From positions 903,778-967,777 of the forward strand of contig CADCXA010000050.1 of assembly GCA_902806565.1 (NCBI GenBank): a stretch of 64,000 nucleotides of DNA. The letters run 5' to 3'. This DNA comes from Hypoxylon rubiginosum (Eukaryota; Ascomycota; Sordariomycetes; Xylariales; Hypoxylaceae). Below, piece by piece: positions 11,435 to 23,406 of this stretch. Every line of letters starts with the position of its first letter. The first letter of the stretch is position 1. The notes under the pieces were generated by a model, which saw only the letters and a program-made list of their open reading frames with translations, was not told where the DNA came from and ran no database searches. The position numbers were made by a program, and so were the translations under genes.

Positions 11435-11959
11435 GCTCATCCTCCATATCCAAGCAGCGATGGAAACCACTTCCATATCACCCACCACTCCACTCGAAAG
11501 AGTGAGACCCTAAATACTCCTACCTCTACAGTACGAAAAGCAAGCGGCCATCACGGATTAGTTTAGGGGCTAGTCGGCAACGTGCGACTGCGAAGTTAAC
11601 CTACAAGCCATCTAGCAATAACCGATTAGAGCGGCACGGGACACGTATAGAGTAAAAGTAAGGTGTATAGGACCATAACATTATGGTCAGGCTGAGTCGT
11701 CGCAATACGAATGGACTTAATGGATTGTCTATAGAGTTGGAAAAGAGCACAGCGAGAGATTCCAAAGGGACCAATCATGCTAGGTACTTCTCGATACCAT
11801 TTTTGGTCTAATTGTCGCGAGACCATGAGCTCTCCGATAATATCTGCCGAGCTGAAATCAGATTCGGCCGACACTGCATTTTAGTTAATGTTAATACACA
11901 TTGATACCGCCCACCGTACAGAGTGATGAAATTTAGCCTTAGCCTCAGCCTAGCCTAGC
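11435..11959. other. Intergenic, convergent 3' ends
   Basis: This is the 3' flank of two convergent genes. A short run of TAGCC repeats (11945-11965) abuts the carbonic anhydrase stop. No gene is seen. Confidence 0.6.
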
Positions 11960-12643
11960 CTAGCCTTCCGTGAGGTTGTAAATCTTCTGGATGCTATGCA
12001 GCATCGCCTCGTGATCGACCTTGAGGTCCTTGAGCAGGCCGTCCTCGAAGCCGAACACCCAGCCGTGCACGATGGGGAAGTTGTTCTTGGCGTACGACTG
12101 CTGGACGGCGGCGGTCTTGATGACGTTGCGGCACTGCTCGACGACGCTGAGCTCGACGAGGCGGTCGTAGCGGGCGGCCTCGTCGGCGATGGCGTCGAGC
12201 TCCTTCTCGTAGAGGCGGTAGACGTCCCGGATGTTCCGAAGCCAGGGGTTGAGGAGGCCGAGGTCCTTGGGGGACATGGCGGCTTTCACGCCGCCGCAGC
12301 CGTAGTGGCCGCACACGACGACGTGCTTGACCTGTAGGTGGCGGACGGCGTACTCGATGACGCTCATGACGTTGAGGTCGGTGTTGACGACGAGGTTGGC
12401 GATGTTGCGGTGCACGAAGGCGTCTCCGGGGCCCAGGCCCGTGATCATCTCGGCCGGGATCCGCGAGTCGCTGCAGCCGATCCACAGGTACTCGGGGGTC
12501 TGGCCCGCCGACAGCTTCGCGAAGAAGGCCGGGTCCTTGCGCCGCTGCTCGGCCGCCCACGCGCTGTTGTGCTCGAAGACGCGCTCGTGCGTCTGCTCGA
12601 GGTACTTGGAGATGTCCGACTGAGACATGCTGCCGCCGCGCCA

Positions 12644-12674
<31 letters not shown>

Positions 12675-12910
12675 TTACCGTGCGAGTGTGAGTGCGGGTG
12701 GGAGCACGAAGACGAAGTGGGTTTTGAGGAGGAGCTGCTGCTGCTGCTGCCGGAGTTGGGACTTGAGCTTGAGCTTGTTATGTACCTCCTCTGTGGTGGA
12801 AAGTTGTGGGTTTGCTGGGGGATGGCGGAGTAGCAGAAGCAGGCTCGTCGTGCTGATGACAGTACCGATGACAGTAAGTAGTGGCGACCCACACGCGCTT
12901 TATGGAGCAT
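11960..12910 (-). CDS. Mitochondrial beta-class carbonic anhydrase
   Basis: Single exon, 316 aa. It interconverts CO2 and bicarbonate. The zinc site of beta carbonic anhydrases is complete: Cys146 and Asp148 in GCSDSR, then His202 and Cys205 in CGHYGCGG; HRNIANLV is also present. Residues 1-45 are Arg-rich with few acids, as in mitochondrial presequences (RRACFCYS, RRYITSS). A Ser-rich linker (46-89) with a His-rich island (HPHSHSHG) follows. An internal Met95 (ATG at 12628-12626, MSQSDISKYLEQ) starts exactly at the conserved catalytic core and could give a cytosolic form. Close homologues of yeast Nce103 consist only of the core. Confidence 0.93.
12644..12674. repeat. CTG/CAG trinucleotide run inside the carbonic anhydrase gene
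   Basis: An almost pure CTG run (one CTA interruption) reads AGC on the coding strand and encodes a polyserine stretch between the targeting region and the catalytic core. A second shorter CTG run lies near 12736-12750. Length variation would change only the linker. Confidence 0.8.
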
Positions 12911-14437
12911 CAGGCCTCTCTCACTCTCTCACTCATGTGTATGGTTGCAGCTGCGGGTAGAAGAGCAAAAGGAGAGAAGAAGAAAAAAAGGAGCACCGGT
13001 TCGGTTACTAAGGAACTTGCAGCTGAGGCTCTATGCAGGCTATGCAAGCTTAGGTATCTGGCTATGTAGGTCAGATTTGTTGAGACCGCCGAGAACTAGT
13101 AAAAGACGCCAGCGACGTCAATGGTGGGGGATCTACGGAAGTGAGTCGGCATCTTTTGTGCTACGTTATTTTATTTTTTCACACCGTCTCTTTTTTAACT
13201 CAAATCTCTTTTTGTTAACTTTTGAAGCTTGAGCAGCCTGACTTGAGTCTTAATCATATCTACATGTATACATAGGTATTTTCAAAGCCTTTATGATTAT
13301 TATTTCTTTACCCCTTTTTAACCCATGATCTAGTGGCCAAGATAAAAGGATGGTACCAGATGAAAGTTCCGGAGGATTCGAGGAGGAGTTCCAGTGGCTT
13401 AAGACAAGAATGAGAGATTTTTAAGAAATGCGTAGCCATTCCAAGATTTCGTCACCGATAAACTACAGTCACCCCTCTAGTGTATTCCTCCTTGCATCTC
13501 TAGGCACATAAAGAACTTGGCAACGCATGCGGCCATATCATAGGCTAAGAACTAATAGCTCTAGTGTTTATCTAGTCGGCATGAAGTGCTATCAGTGTTA
13601 TCACGTCAGCGATTGCTGATTTGACAACTTATGTACTCACTCAGCTACTCTCTATAGGAGGTATGTAAGTCACTTACTCCCTAAAACTCTCACCCATGTG
13701 CTAGTACAATCATTCACTGAGATGGCGGTTATTCGTATTCTCTCCAGGTATGCGGCAAGTGTCAGATACAACTATGAATTCCGTGAGATGATCGCGCCCT
13801 CCTCGGAGTCAGCATACACTATGCTTTTTAGGGGTGAATCAAGAGAATAGTAAAACATCTCGCGCGCGACGACTGGCTAATCTTTACGCCAAGAAGCCGA
13901 GTAGTTTCACATAACTTCGGATCCTTCGCGTGGAGAGATCAGACATGCATTCCGGCATTAGACTCGGTCGAGTATCATTACGAAGTTGAAAAGACAAGAC
14001 AATAAAGGATCAAGCCAAGATATATGGGGGCGATGCTCTTTATTGTACAGCATGTATTGCGTATGCACTACTGAGACAAGCCGACGTATGGTAGGTGCTA
14101 CAATATTCGTCCACCAGTTACGAATCTCTATTGATATATGATAGACACCCTTCTTGACCTTTCAGCTCCTAGCTTCAGACGTAGAGGCTGCCTGCCTCTC
14201 ATAAAATTCAATGAAGCCTAAAATCTCCAGTCTGTTCGGCGTCTTTGCGCTAGATCCAATCCACTCCACGATAAAGCCCTATCTTGCCCCTATTTATTAT
14301 TCACAATAATATTTTAACAAGTTTAAGCGTTGTCGAAATTCGAACATGCTGAAACATCAGTAGCTAATAAGGTGACGAGATACTAAGACTGAAAAATAAT
14401 GACAGGAGGGAATAGAAAAAAATAAAATAAATAGAAC
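12911..14437. other. Intergenic region
   Basis: It contains the carbonic anhydrase promoter side (a CT repeat near 12917-12935) and about 1.3 kb of mixed sequence before the tRNA. No coding features are seen. Confidence 0.5.
14416..14422 (-). terminator. Pol III terminator of the tRNA
   Basis: Seven T residues on the minus strand lie 15 bases beyond the tRNA 3' end, the usual RNA polymerase III stop. Confidence 0.7.
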
Positions 14438-14521
14438 CTGCCCATCCTGGGGTCGAACCAGGGATCTTCTGATTTTTTGTTTGCTAACAGTCAGACGCCT
14501 TGACCACTGGGCCAATGGGCA
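14438..14521 (-). tRNA. tRNA-Asn (GTT) with an 11-nt intron
   Basis: Read on the minus strand, it has a perfect 7-bp acceptor stem (TGCCCAT with ATGGGCA), then T8 G9, a D arm GCC...GGC with AGTGGTCAA, an anticodon stem TCTGA/TCAGA, loop CT-GTT-A, variable AGATC, T arm CCTGG TTCGACC CCAGG, and discriminator G73. The anticodon loop is interrupted one base 3' of the anticodon by GCAAACAAAAA (14484-14474), the standard place for a tRNA intron. After removal the loop CTGTTAA and the following AGATC match the known yeast tRNA-Asn pattern. CCA is not encoded. Confidence 0.9.
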
Positions 14522-15624
14522 TTGGGGGCTTTCTCTGCTATTAGCGTTTCTATACCTCATCTCATGATAGACAGCGACCCACCGCGACCTATATGATTCT
14601 CCGGAGATACTTGTCGCGAATGACAGTGCAAGCTATTGCAGAATATCCTCATCTTTATTCGTACATGCGTCCTAAGCATGCGGCATTCCTTCTATCTATC
14701 TACCTGAGTTCCATGCCCCTATTTTTACATTCCCTCGCACCATATGACGAGGACTGCAGTCAGTCCATTTTCTGAGTGGCTAGGAATAAGTAATGACCGG
14801 GATGAGGTACCTAGATAGTCATATACTCGTTAGGAATGGTTGTGGACATAAGAAATGAGCAACACTTAGCATGTTGACAGTTAAGATCTTACCCCTATTG
14901 TATGAGAAATGATGGAGGTAGGAGAAACACTATTTTGCAATTTAAGAAATATACCAACATACACTTCGTTCTGTCTGTTGACTGGCCCTCACACCGTAAT
15001 TATCTAGGTATATTCAAGTCACATTGTTAATGGAAACCAACTACTTATACTTAAACGGCAATAACTATTTCTAGAATGCAACTTCACCAAAGCAAGTTAC
15101 ATTAAACCGAGATTAAGGAAGAGTATTGGTTCTTTACCTAGTTGAGTACTGACTTATCGGCTGCTAATTCCCCCCCCCCCCCCCCCCCCCCCCCCTTTTT
15201 CCTCCTGGGAGAGCATCATCACATAATCAGTGCCATTGAACTAAGCTCCCACCCGTGGTCTCGGGGAAAATAAAAAGGATTCTACATTCAAGGTCCTTAA
15301 CTCAACCTATCCTGCATAATTACCTAGGTACCGGGGAAATTTCCTTCTGCATTGAACCTGAGCTTTCATAACCTGACAGGTCACGATGGCACACAACACG
15401 CCCCTACTAATTCTCACTGTAAAGACCGAGTAATGCAAGAAACTGTTGTTAATAGCTCCCTAGCAGTAGACCTGCCTGCCGAGAGTAGTAAATACCAGGT
15501 TACAGTGAGGTCTATATATTTACTGGAGATATATACATACTATATATAGCCGTGTTTTGTACCCGCTACCATTCCGATGGATAGGTGAGATCTACAGCAA
15601 AATCCTTTTGTTCACCATCCGCAT
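14522..15624. other. Intergenic region
   Basis: This lies between the tRNA and the 3' end of the GH3 gene. It holds a 26-C homopolymer and several TACCTAGGTA-like motifs (for example 15323-15333). No gene is seen. Confidence 0.5.
15170..15195. repeat. Poly-C homopolymer (26)
   Basis: A pure run of C followed by TTTTT. Tracts of this length are unstable, and the stated length may not be exact. Confidence 0.8.
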
Positions 15625-18010
15625 CTAAACAGAGTCGAGGGTGCCCGACAGCCGGATGTCACGGCTGCTCGCGCCGACGCTGAAGGTGAACGTGCCCTCG
15701 GGAACAACCCATTCCTTCTGCGCGACGTCCCAGATACTTATGTCGCGCCTCCTGATGTTGAATGCCGCGACGTCGGAGGCACCTGGCTCCAAGGCCAGCT
15801 TCTCGAACCCGCGGAGCTGTTTCGGAGGCGCCGCCGCGGACTCGGGGAAGCCTATATACAGCTGTGCGACCTCGGCACCTTGGACGGCGCCGGTGTTGGC
15901 GACGGTGACGGTGACGGTTATTATCGTCTCCCAAAGGTCGGCACGGCCTCCGGAGATGATATCTCCTGTTGCGGGACCGGCGTTGGGCCGTCCGTCGACA
16001 AATATATCGGAGTAGGTGAAGTTAGTGTATGCTATTGGGAATGTTAGTCGGGATTGCCTTTAGATAGAATTCCAGGCAGAGAGCGATAACTCACACAAGC
16101 CGTAGCCGAATTCGTAGCGGGGCTCGATTTCATCGCGGTCGAATTTGCGGTAGTCGACGTATAACCCTTCTTTGTAGTCGTCATTGCCACTGACGACCTG
16201 GATGCCGTAGTCGCTAGCGGATTTAGCGATGGTGTAGGGCAATTTCCCGGAAGGACTGGCATCTCCGTAAAGGATATCGACGAGCGCATTTCCATTCTCT
16301 TGGGCCGGAAGACCAGCCCAGACGATCGCTTTGACACTCGGCTGGGCGAGAATTGTCTCGAGGATGACAGGTCCGACCGAGTGTATGACCACAATTACGT
16401 TCTCATTTGCTGCTGCGACAGCCTTAACGAGCTCATTGCCGTTGTGCCAAGGGTCAAGGTTGTTGCGATCGCCCGCGTTGTTTTCCACCGTGATGTAGCC
16501 TTCACCACTGTCCGAGGTGATAAATACGATTGCGACGTCGGCGCCGTTAACCGCTGAGCCTACAGCACTGGTACTGTCAGATGCTGACATGCTGATTTGC
16601 GTCCCGTCCGCCTGAGCACGGGTCTTGATAGCCGCATCAGGGGCGCTGAAGTAAGCATAGGAAGCCGTGCCGGAGCCCCAACCCATTCCAAGAGCACCGG
16701 TGTTGCATCCCTGGTCGGTGCAGGAGTTCATACCCTGAGGGTTGACGACTGCAGCGGATCCAACCAACCCGAGCTTGGCAGGCTTCTTTAAGGGGAGAAT
16801 GCTGTCGTCGTTCTTCAGGAGAACAATTCCGTCTCTGGCTGTGGCACGGATGTTGGTCTTGTGGGTTCCTTGTACGCTGGCCTTGAGGTTGGTTGCAGGG
16901 TAGCCGCTGTCTTGGCCGAGAACGTACCACGCTGCTAAGACACGGCGAACCATGTCGTCGAGTCGGGATTGCGGCACCTCTCCGCTGTTTACGGCCTGAG
17001 TCAGTTTCGAACCCCAAAAGACCGATCCGCCGTTGAAGTCAGAGCCAGGCATCGTCATATCCAATCCAGCTGTCGCGGCGGGGCTAGTCGAGTGCTGCGC
17101 ATTCCAGTCCGTCATTATGTATCCTTGGAAGCCCAGCTCTTTCTTTAGGATAGTATCCATAACGTAAGGGCTGCATCATCTAGAGTCAGCAGTTTCCAAA
17201 TGAGTGGCTCTCCTACGTGATACGTATATACTCAACAGATTCATAAATGCTAGTTCCTATGCTCAATGAACGGGCAGGTAACACGCTGTCTTAAAAAAAG
17301 GGATAATAGATCGAGAAGTCAATAACTCACTTCTCGCAGGCCCAGGTGCCGTTGATTTTATTATAAGAGCACATAACCGACACGACCTCGGAATGTACGG
17401 CGTCTGCAAAGGGCCAGAGGTAGAGTTCGTGCAGCGTTCGGTCATCGACGTTCGAACTCATGGTCTCACGGTTGAGCTCCTGTTCGTTAAGGATATAGTG
17501 TTTCGCATTGGCCTGAACACCAACGCTCTGCATACCCTCAATGGTTTCTGCCATCGCGATACCTTGCAGGTAGGGATCCGCTCCGAAACCCTCCCAATTC
17601 CGTCCACCGGCTGGGTTCTTACCAAGAGGGCCGGCAACAGGTCCAAGTAGCACGTGAACGCCGACACCTTTTGTTTCCTCGGCCATGAACTGTCCGCGTT
17701 CCCTCATCAAGGCGCGATCCCAAGTGGCGGCGGCGTGTATGCCCGGGACGAAGGCATTTACACCTGTTGCGAACCTAACACCAAGCGGTCCATCTTGCAA
17801 GCACAGTTGGGGATAACTGATGGAGCCTACCGCTGCCGTGTTGCCAACGCAGGGACCTTTGTTCCAGCCGACTCCGGACACGATGTTGACTTTGTCATTT
17901 AGCGACAGCTTCGCTAGGGAAGCGTTGGCTTTTTCGTAAGCTGCCGTCCAGTCGATCGTCGCGGCCGAAGAGGCTGTAGCGAGCAGGGCAGCAAGGATTG
18001 GAGACCGCAT
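15625..18010 (-). CDS. Secreted GH3 beta-glucosidase
   Basis: Three exons (18010-17331, 17170-16095, 16031-15625) with introns of 160 and 63 nt. Frame is kept across both (AA|C and T|CA codons), giving 720 aa, close to the fungal Cel3A type. A signal peptide (MRSPILAALLATASSA) leads into the GH3 N-domain: LCLQDGPLGVRF, PVAGPLGKNPAGGRNWEGFG, ANAKHYILNEQE and the nucleophile motif GYIMTDWNAQH with Asp248. The C-domain has NDDSILPL, GYITVENNAGDRNNLDPW and the GKLPYTIAKS segment. A fibronectin-III-like tail ends the protein. It hydrolyses terminal beta-glucosyl residues, probably cellobiose. Exon 2 begins just before NPYVMDTIL, and without both splices the tail would be lost. Confidence 0.93.
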
Positions 18011-20552
18011 CGTTGGCGATTGAACCGGGACTATAACAGGCGGCAAAGGTCATTCGCAAGGACCCAAGGTCTTCGGATGGTTCCCTTGAGCTTTATATGA
18101 TCTATTCGATATGCACATCTCCTCTGGCGAGGGCTGTCCGGTTCCACAACGTAATTTGCTACTCGGAAGCTTTCAAGAAGCATGGCGTCATGAAGACCCC
18201 GGATCTACCGAATCTGGAAATCAACGGAGGAGCATCTCAGGAAGCAGATGGCGATGTCCTCCCGGGTTCCATGATTGCAATAGATTGATGCTCTTGTCCC
18301 ATCTTGGCCCACGGCAGCTCCTCGGTCCCTGGTTCTTAACAAGTAGAAGATCTGCTTTCTCCATGCGGCCAGGTATGGGAATTTTCCCGAACGCTATGTT
18401 GCCATGTTTCATCAGTGGGAGAAGGGGAAAAGCATGGGTTGGTTCCGGGCCGCATTAGCCATATATTAATTAACCTGTCGTCAATGCCAGCGTTCACGCC
18501 ACTTAACCTTGAATGCAACCACACTTGGCTGCATATTTTTTTGAGATCCGGGACCACAGCCAAGCTCGCGGGCGGCTGATCTCCTGCCGATGCATCAATG
18601 AATATCTCATCGTACCTACATGTAGGTAAATATGCTCAGCCCTGGCCCTACTAATGCTACCAAGTACCTACCTGGTAGGTACTTAAGGTACCTAGATTAC
18701 ATTATCCGGCACACTTGCATTAGGAGCATCCGAGCAACGCATCCATCTGTAAATCCGACGGCACGCAAAGTAAAACTGCAGCTTATACTTTAATCGCTTG
18801 TAGGAAATTTCGCCATGTGAATTGCGTATTACATCAGATAGCATGCTGTCTGCGATACATGATATGCACCATATTGGAAGGGAGCAAGAATGTCCGGCGA
18901 TGAATGACCGCCTACATAAGGTAGGTTCTGGGCTGTTACACGCTAATAAAGCAATGTATAAGCCGGATATAGGTGTCATTACGGGTTGCTGAAGCTGTGC
19001 ACGAAGATAAAAGTGATCGAACCCGGAGTAGGTATATGTATGGGATGTTGAAGGACAAGCTTGTCATTGCTGTACAAGCATAGCAACACTGGATGACCTG
19101 CTGATTTTGTTAAGGCGACAGCTGGGAAATCAATCCATATAATGTCGAGAACCAACGAGCAATAAAGCCAGATATTAATACCGTGTTGGCACAGTTAGAG
19201 ACGAGTACGGCCGTAAAAGGTGATGAGGTTGATAAGAGGTACCTTAGGTACCTAGGTAATTTTCTTTATATGTGATAATTATGCTTCTAATAGTTATTTA
19301 GTGACCTGACCACTGTGGATAGGGGCTAGGCATGCTGGTAGATAGGGGCTGAGACAAGAGCACATATTTGTGCAATGATGGCCTTTAAAGCAGAAACAGT
19401 AAACTACAGATTTTGCTTAGGTCCACTGACTGGTATTTTGGATTAGGTACTCACATCTCTGAAAGAAGATAAAGTTAGAATTAGGTCGATAGGTGGGTAA
19501 CACGTCCAGCTCGTCCTAACACGGGCCTGAAGTACAAGTAACACAATGCTAGGTTAGTGGGCCATTTACTGCAGTCCGCCCAAGCCAACGGTACCAAACT
19601 AGGATGCCAGGGTGCGGTTCAGGCAGTTCAGGGCGTTCAGGTTCTAGAATCCGCTTACGCGATACTACCTAGGTTACTCTATTTCAACTACAGATTTCTT
19701 CTGCTGCTTTGATATGCGATCCGAATCACCATGTGTTGCTAGTTCCTCTAAAAAGGGAAATTTCATCATATTAAAGGGTTGACATCTATCCGTACGAGAT
19801 GCTTAGCCTTTCTAAGAATATGGCGGTGTTACCTAGGTTGCGTCACTCTGGTGGGAGCGCACCGTAAAGAGAAGCTGTACGCCACCAACAACACCAATAC
19901 CAAGGTCCAATACCAAGGTCCAAATACCACTAATGAACACCCTTCTGCCCTATCCCCGCCTATTCCATCCAACGGCCACATCTACCGAAGGCGCGTCGAA
20001 GAGAACCGTATACGAAGTGCGAGTGGGATGCCGTCAGGAGTTCTTACGACGTCGTTACCGACCTCGCATCCTTTGCCGCCGACCTACCTAGTACACGTGT
20101 GATGAGCGCCTGTCCTCCACCAAATCGCGCCAAATACTTCCATAGCCTATCGCGCGTTTACGTCTCCGAATCCTTTGACACCCAGGTCCCGAACGTGACA
20201 CCAGGAAGCGACCATCGGTCTTATATTTTTACAGGGTAAGATGTATAATAATAAGTGAATTGTCAAGTGAATAACTAGATGAGAAAAAGAAATAGCTTTG
20301 AGGCTTTATTTATAGATGCTAAATTTACTGTGCCACTTGGAAGAGATCCTTTGATCAATCCCGCCGGAAAGGGATAAGCACGTATAACAATAACAATGAC
20401 TATTCAGATATATAGTCTTACACATGAAGTTTATTAAATTGAATATATATCATATATCATTTAATGCTGAGACACTACTAATAATACCTGCATAGGTAAA
20501 ATCGTTATAACGTTACTATTTCTACTTGTCTACTTATCTTTAACCACGGAAA
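18011..20552. other. Long intergenic region rich in TAGGTA palindromes
   Basis: 2.5 kb between divergent genes. It has several palindromic tracts built from TACCTA/TAGGTA (18617, 18657-18697, 19235-19258). A minor plus-strand frame at 19779-20102 has low-complexity composition and no motif. No gene is supported. Confidence 0.5.
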
Positions 20553-21948
20553 ATGAGTTTCAACAATTCAGTAGAAGCAAGCGAACAGGCCGCTGAAATT
20601 TCGACCATTTTTGGGGACAACCCACGATTTCAAATGGTAAAAGTAGTCGCTTATGGGGCTTATGGCGCTGCGTTTCGTATTCGGGTTAACCATCCGGACT
20701 TGCCCAATGTACAGGACCTACTAATAAAAAGAGCTTTTCCATATCGAGCGGCTAGGGACGCTTTGGTAACCGAGAAGAGAATCCTGGAGGTATGTACCTT
20801 TGAGAAAAGAACCTATGAATACCTAAATTCTACAAGAGCTAAGATGATAAACTGTGGTAGAGGTTGGCCGGCAATGAGCATATTGTACAAATTTACGATA
20901 TCCCGGATAACCCTCTAGCGTCCGCCAGTCAACTAGACCAAAGAGAATGGATAATAATGGAATGGTTGGCACATGGCGAACTATACTCGTTCGTCAAGAA
21001 AGCGAATAGACAGCTAGAAACAGAAGGAAGACTCCCAAATCGCCTGCTTTGGAGTTTATTTTTATGCTGTAAGTCATCCGTGGACACATATAGCCACTAG
21101 GTGCCACCGCATTGGCTAACCAGGTGTATAGTAATAAGAGCCACTATAGCGTTGGGCGTACGTCGTGCCCATGGTATATACATACCTCCTAGATAGTCGG
21201 TGCTAATTCTCGGTTTTAGTATCCTGATTCTGGCGAACGAATACCATCTACGGGGCAATCATCAGGATTAGAGCATGGTGACCTCCATTCAGGCAACGGT
21301 ACAGTAATAGACCACCATGCAATAAACAATAGCAGAAACGCTAATTTGACCTCAGTTCTTCTTGGAGATCCTCCAATGGACGACGAGCATGAAATCGGAC
21401 CAATATTGAAGTTCATCGACTTCGGCCTTGCGGAAGAGAGGCCGGCAGCAAGCAGAACCGTAGAACAAAGCAACGTCCGTGAAATCGGACAAGTGCGTAA
21501 CTACTATAGTCTAAGCATACCAGTTCTCACCCGCAACAGCTAACAATCTTAATAGCTTATGGTTGAACTTATCAACATGCAAGACACGAGCCTTATCTGG
21601 GAGGAACCCAACGAGTTCAAATATCAAGGCGAACTTCATCGAACCGATGCCAAAGTCTTCCCATTTCCTGAGGATGTCGATCCAGCCCTTCTGACTCTCG
21701 TCTGCGCCTGTATGATTACGAACCCTTATAAGTGTCCGAACTTGGCTACCGTGCTTAGAAGCGTACAAAGAGGCTGCAGGAAGAGGGCAGCAGATTACGG
21801 AACTGACCCAATGGAACGGGACGAGGCTATTTCAAGTCTCTGGAAAGAACTCGTATATAATGCCCCTACTTCAGAAGAGGATCCCGGAGTAGTTTCAGAT
21901 GACGAGCCTGACGACGAGCCTGATGACGAGTCTGATGACGATATCTAA
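20553..21948 (+). CDS. Divergent fungal protein kinase-like protein, five exons
   Basis: Exons 20553-20789, 20861-21068, 21132-21173, 21266-21492 and 21556-21948 give 368 aa with continuous frame. Kinase landmarks appear in order: a glycine loop (AYGAYGAAFRIR), a VAIK-like lysine (LLIKRAF), the hinge IIMEWLAHGELYSF, a catalytic loop HGDLHSGN (HRD replaced by HGD, Asp and Asn kept), and IDFGLAEE for DFG. The C-lobe ends in a long acidic tail of repeated DDEPDDE. The HGD loop and the short fourth-exon insert resemble the divergent kinase families expanded in Pezizomycotina rather than housekeeping kinases. The donor of intron 3 (GTATAT) and its acceptor were chosen to join RRAHG to LEHGDLH; a nearer AG acceptor gives a stop. 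The substrate is unknown. Confidence 0.75.
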
Positions 21949-23406
21949 AGAAGATATCTAAGGAAGATAGTTGGTAGCAGCTTCATAGCTTGTAAAACCA
22001 GGTAGGAAGATACAAGGGTAGTATAACGCCTGCTCTCTCTTTCTAGCTCGGGGGCCTTTGGTACCATTGTTCAGGCCTCGCAGGTAGTTCACTACCAGCA
22101 TCCACCCCAGCCCCTGAAAACAGATCATTGGAAAGACAGGTACACCGCATGTCGCGTTTGTATGAATGTCAGGTATATAGAATTTATTTGCTCAAGATGG
22201 CTCATTTCCCCTTTTTTGCCGGGAAGCAACCTCTGTCCCATAAGCGATGTCGCCACCCCGAGCAAGCAGTTCCGCCTCATATCCTGCGACATCTCGCTAC
22301 CTGTCTACACTCAACCCCACCGTACTCATCTACGTACCGCCACGATGAGTTAGCAGACACGTTCGTGCTGCATGTTCGAGTTTGCAAGATATTTCATAAT
22401 CTTGACCCTTGGTAATGTAACCTTCAGTTATTTATACCTTAGGTAGGTACCTAGGTACGTATATTTGGCGGTAACCTAGTGAGCTGGGCCTGAAGTTGAA
22501 TTAGTCCTAGCTGGATCTGTTCGGGATATAGTAATGTACGTGCCGCACTTAGGTTCCGCATTTCTCCCTTAGATCGTTTGTAAAGAGTCTACAAATGGTA
22601 CAGCCATCTAAGCATACCCTATAGTTGAGTGCTACCGCAATAGTTAACATGCTTAGGCGAAATATTAGGTTTGCGTTAGCGGTTGCGATGGTGATTACAT
22701 GTGTCAAAGTTAGTTATGTGATGAGATTAGCTTGAGAATGTTTCGACTTCGTTGCTTTAGGTACTAGTCCTCATTGTCATTCGGCCTCGTCTTTTCGTAA
22801 AGTATAACATATCGTACTAGTACTTAGTTAGTTTCTCAGCTAATTCTAGAGCTCAGTGATAAACAGTGACCTTGTTTAGTTTCATACCATACTATGGCGG
22901 CAGTTGCTGGGATGGAAAAAAGGGGGGTTTGCGCTAAAAATGGTTCTCCTTAGGATACAAGTTCAAACGATCTCATATTGTTCTCTAAGCAACCTTTATT
23001 TTGCCTATCAAAACTATTTTACATTTCACCTTTTGCTGCTATGGGGCCTAGTGATTAAGATTCAGAGCTTGTCAACAACTTTAACTCGGAACGAAGCGTA
23101 TAGACTTTCAGGTAAGTCTGAGCACAAGAGAACCATACTAAACAGATTACGACGTTAAGTTTACGGCGAGTCAAACAAGTCAGTGCCTTCATGGTACGTA
23201 ACCCCAAAATGTCCAGACCAATGTGAATAAAAGACCAGCTGCCCTCCGGTTTCCAGGACTTAACTCTTCCCATCAACTTCTCTCCTTTACCCACTTCAAG
23301 TACTACAACCATTAGTACTGCAACCACAAAAAACTCACAAAAAAACCACACCTTTAGACACAGAATAAAAAGCTTTCAATTCTGTCTCTATCTTCAAAAC
23401 ACAACC
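21949..23406. other. Intergenic region
   Basis: It contains another TAGGTACCTAGGTA tract (22441-22456). The last 200 bases before 23407 have CT/CA-rich promoter character with AATAAAAAG near 23365. No coding features are recognised. Confidence 0.5.

Noticed and set aside
11994..12691. Alternative frames across the carbonic anhydrase
   Set aside because: Arg/Gly-rich shadows of a GC-rich single-exon gene with a complete zinc site.
19779..20102. Plus-strand 107-aa frame
   Set aside because: Low-complexity Asn/Thr/Pro composition, starts at a TTG, no motif and no neighbouring exon.
22128..22415. Plus-strand 95-aa frame
   Set aside because: Tyr/His/Arg mixture without domain or signal; an equally long frame overlaps it.
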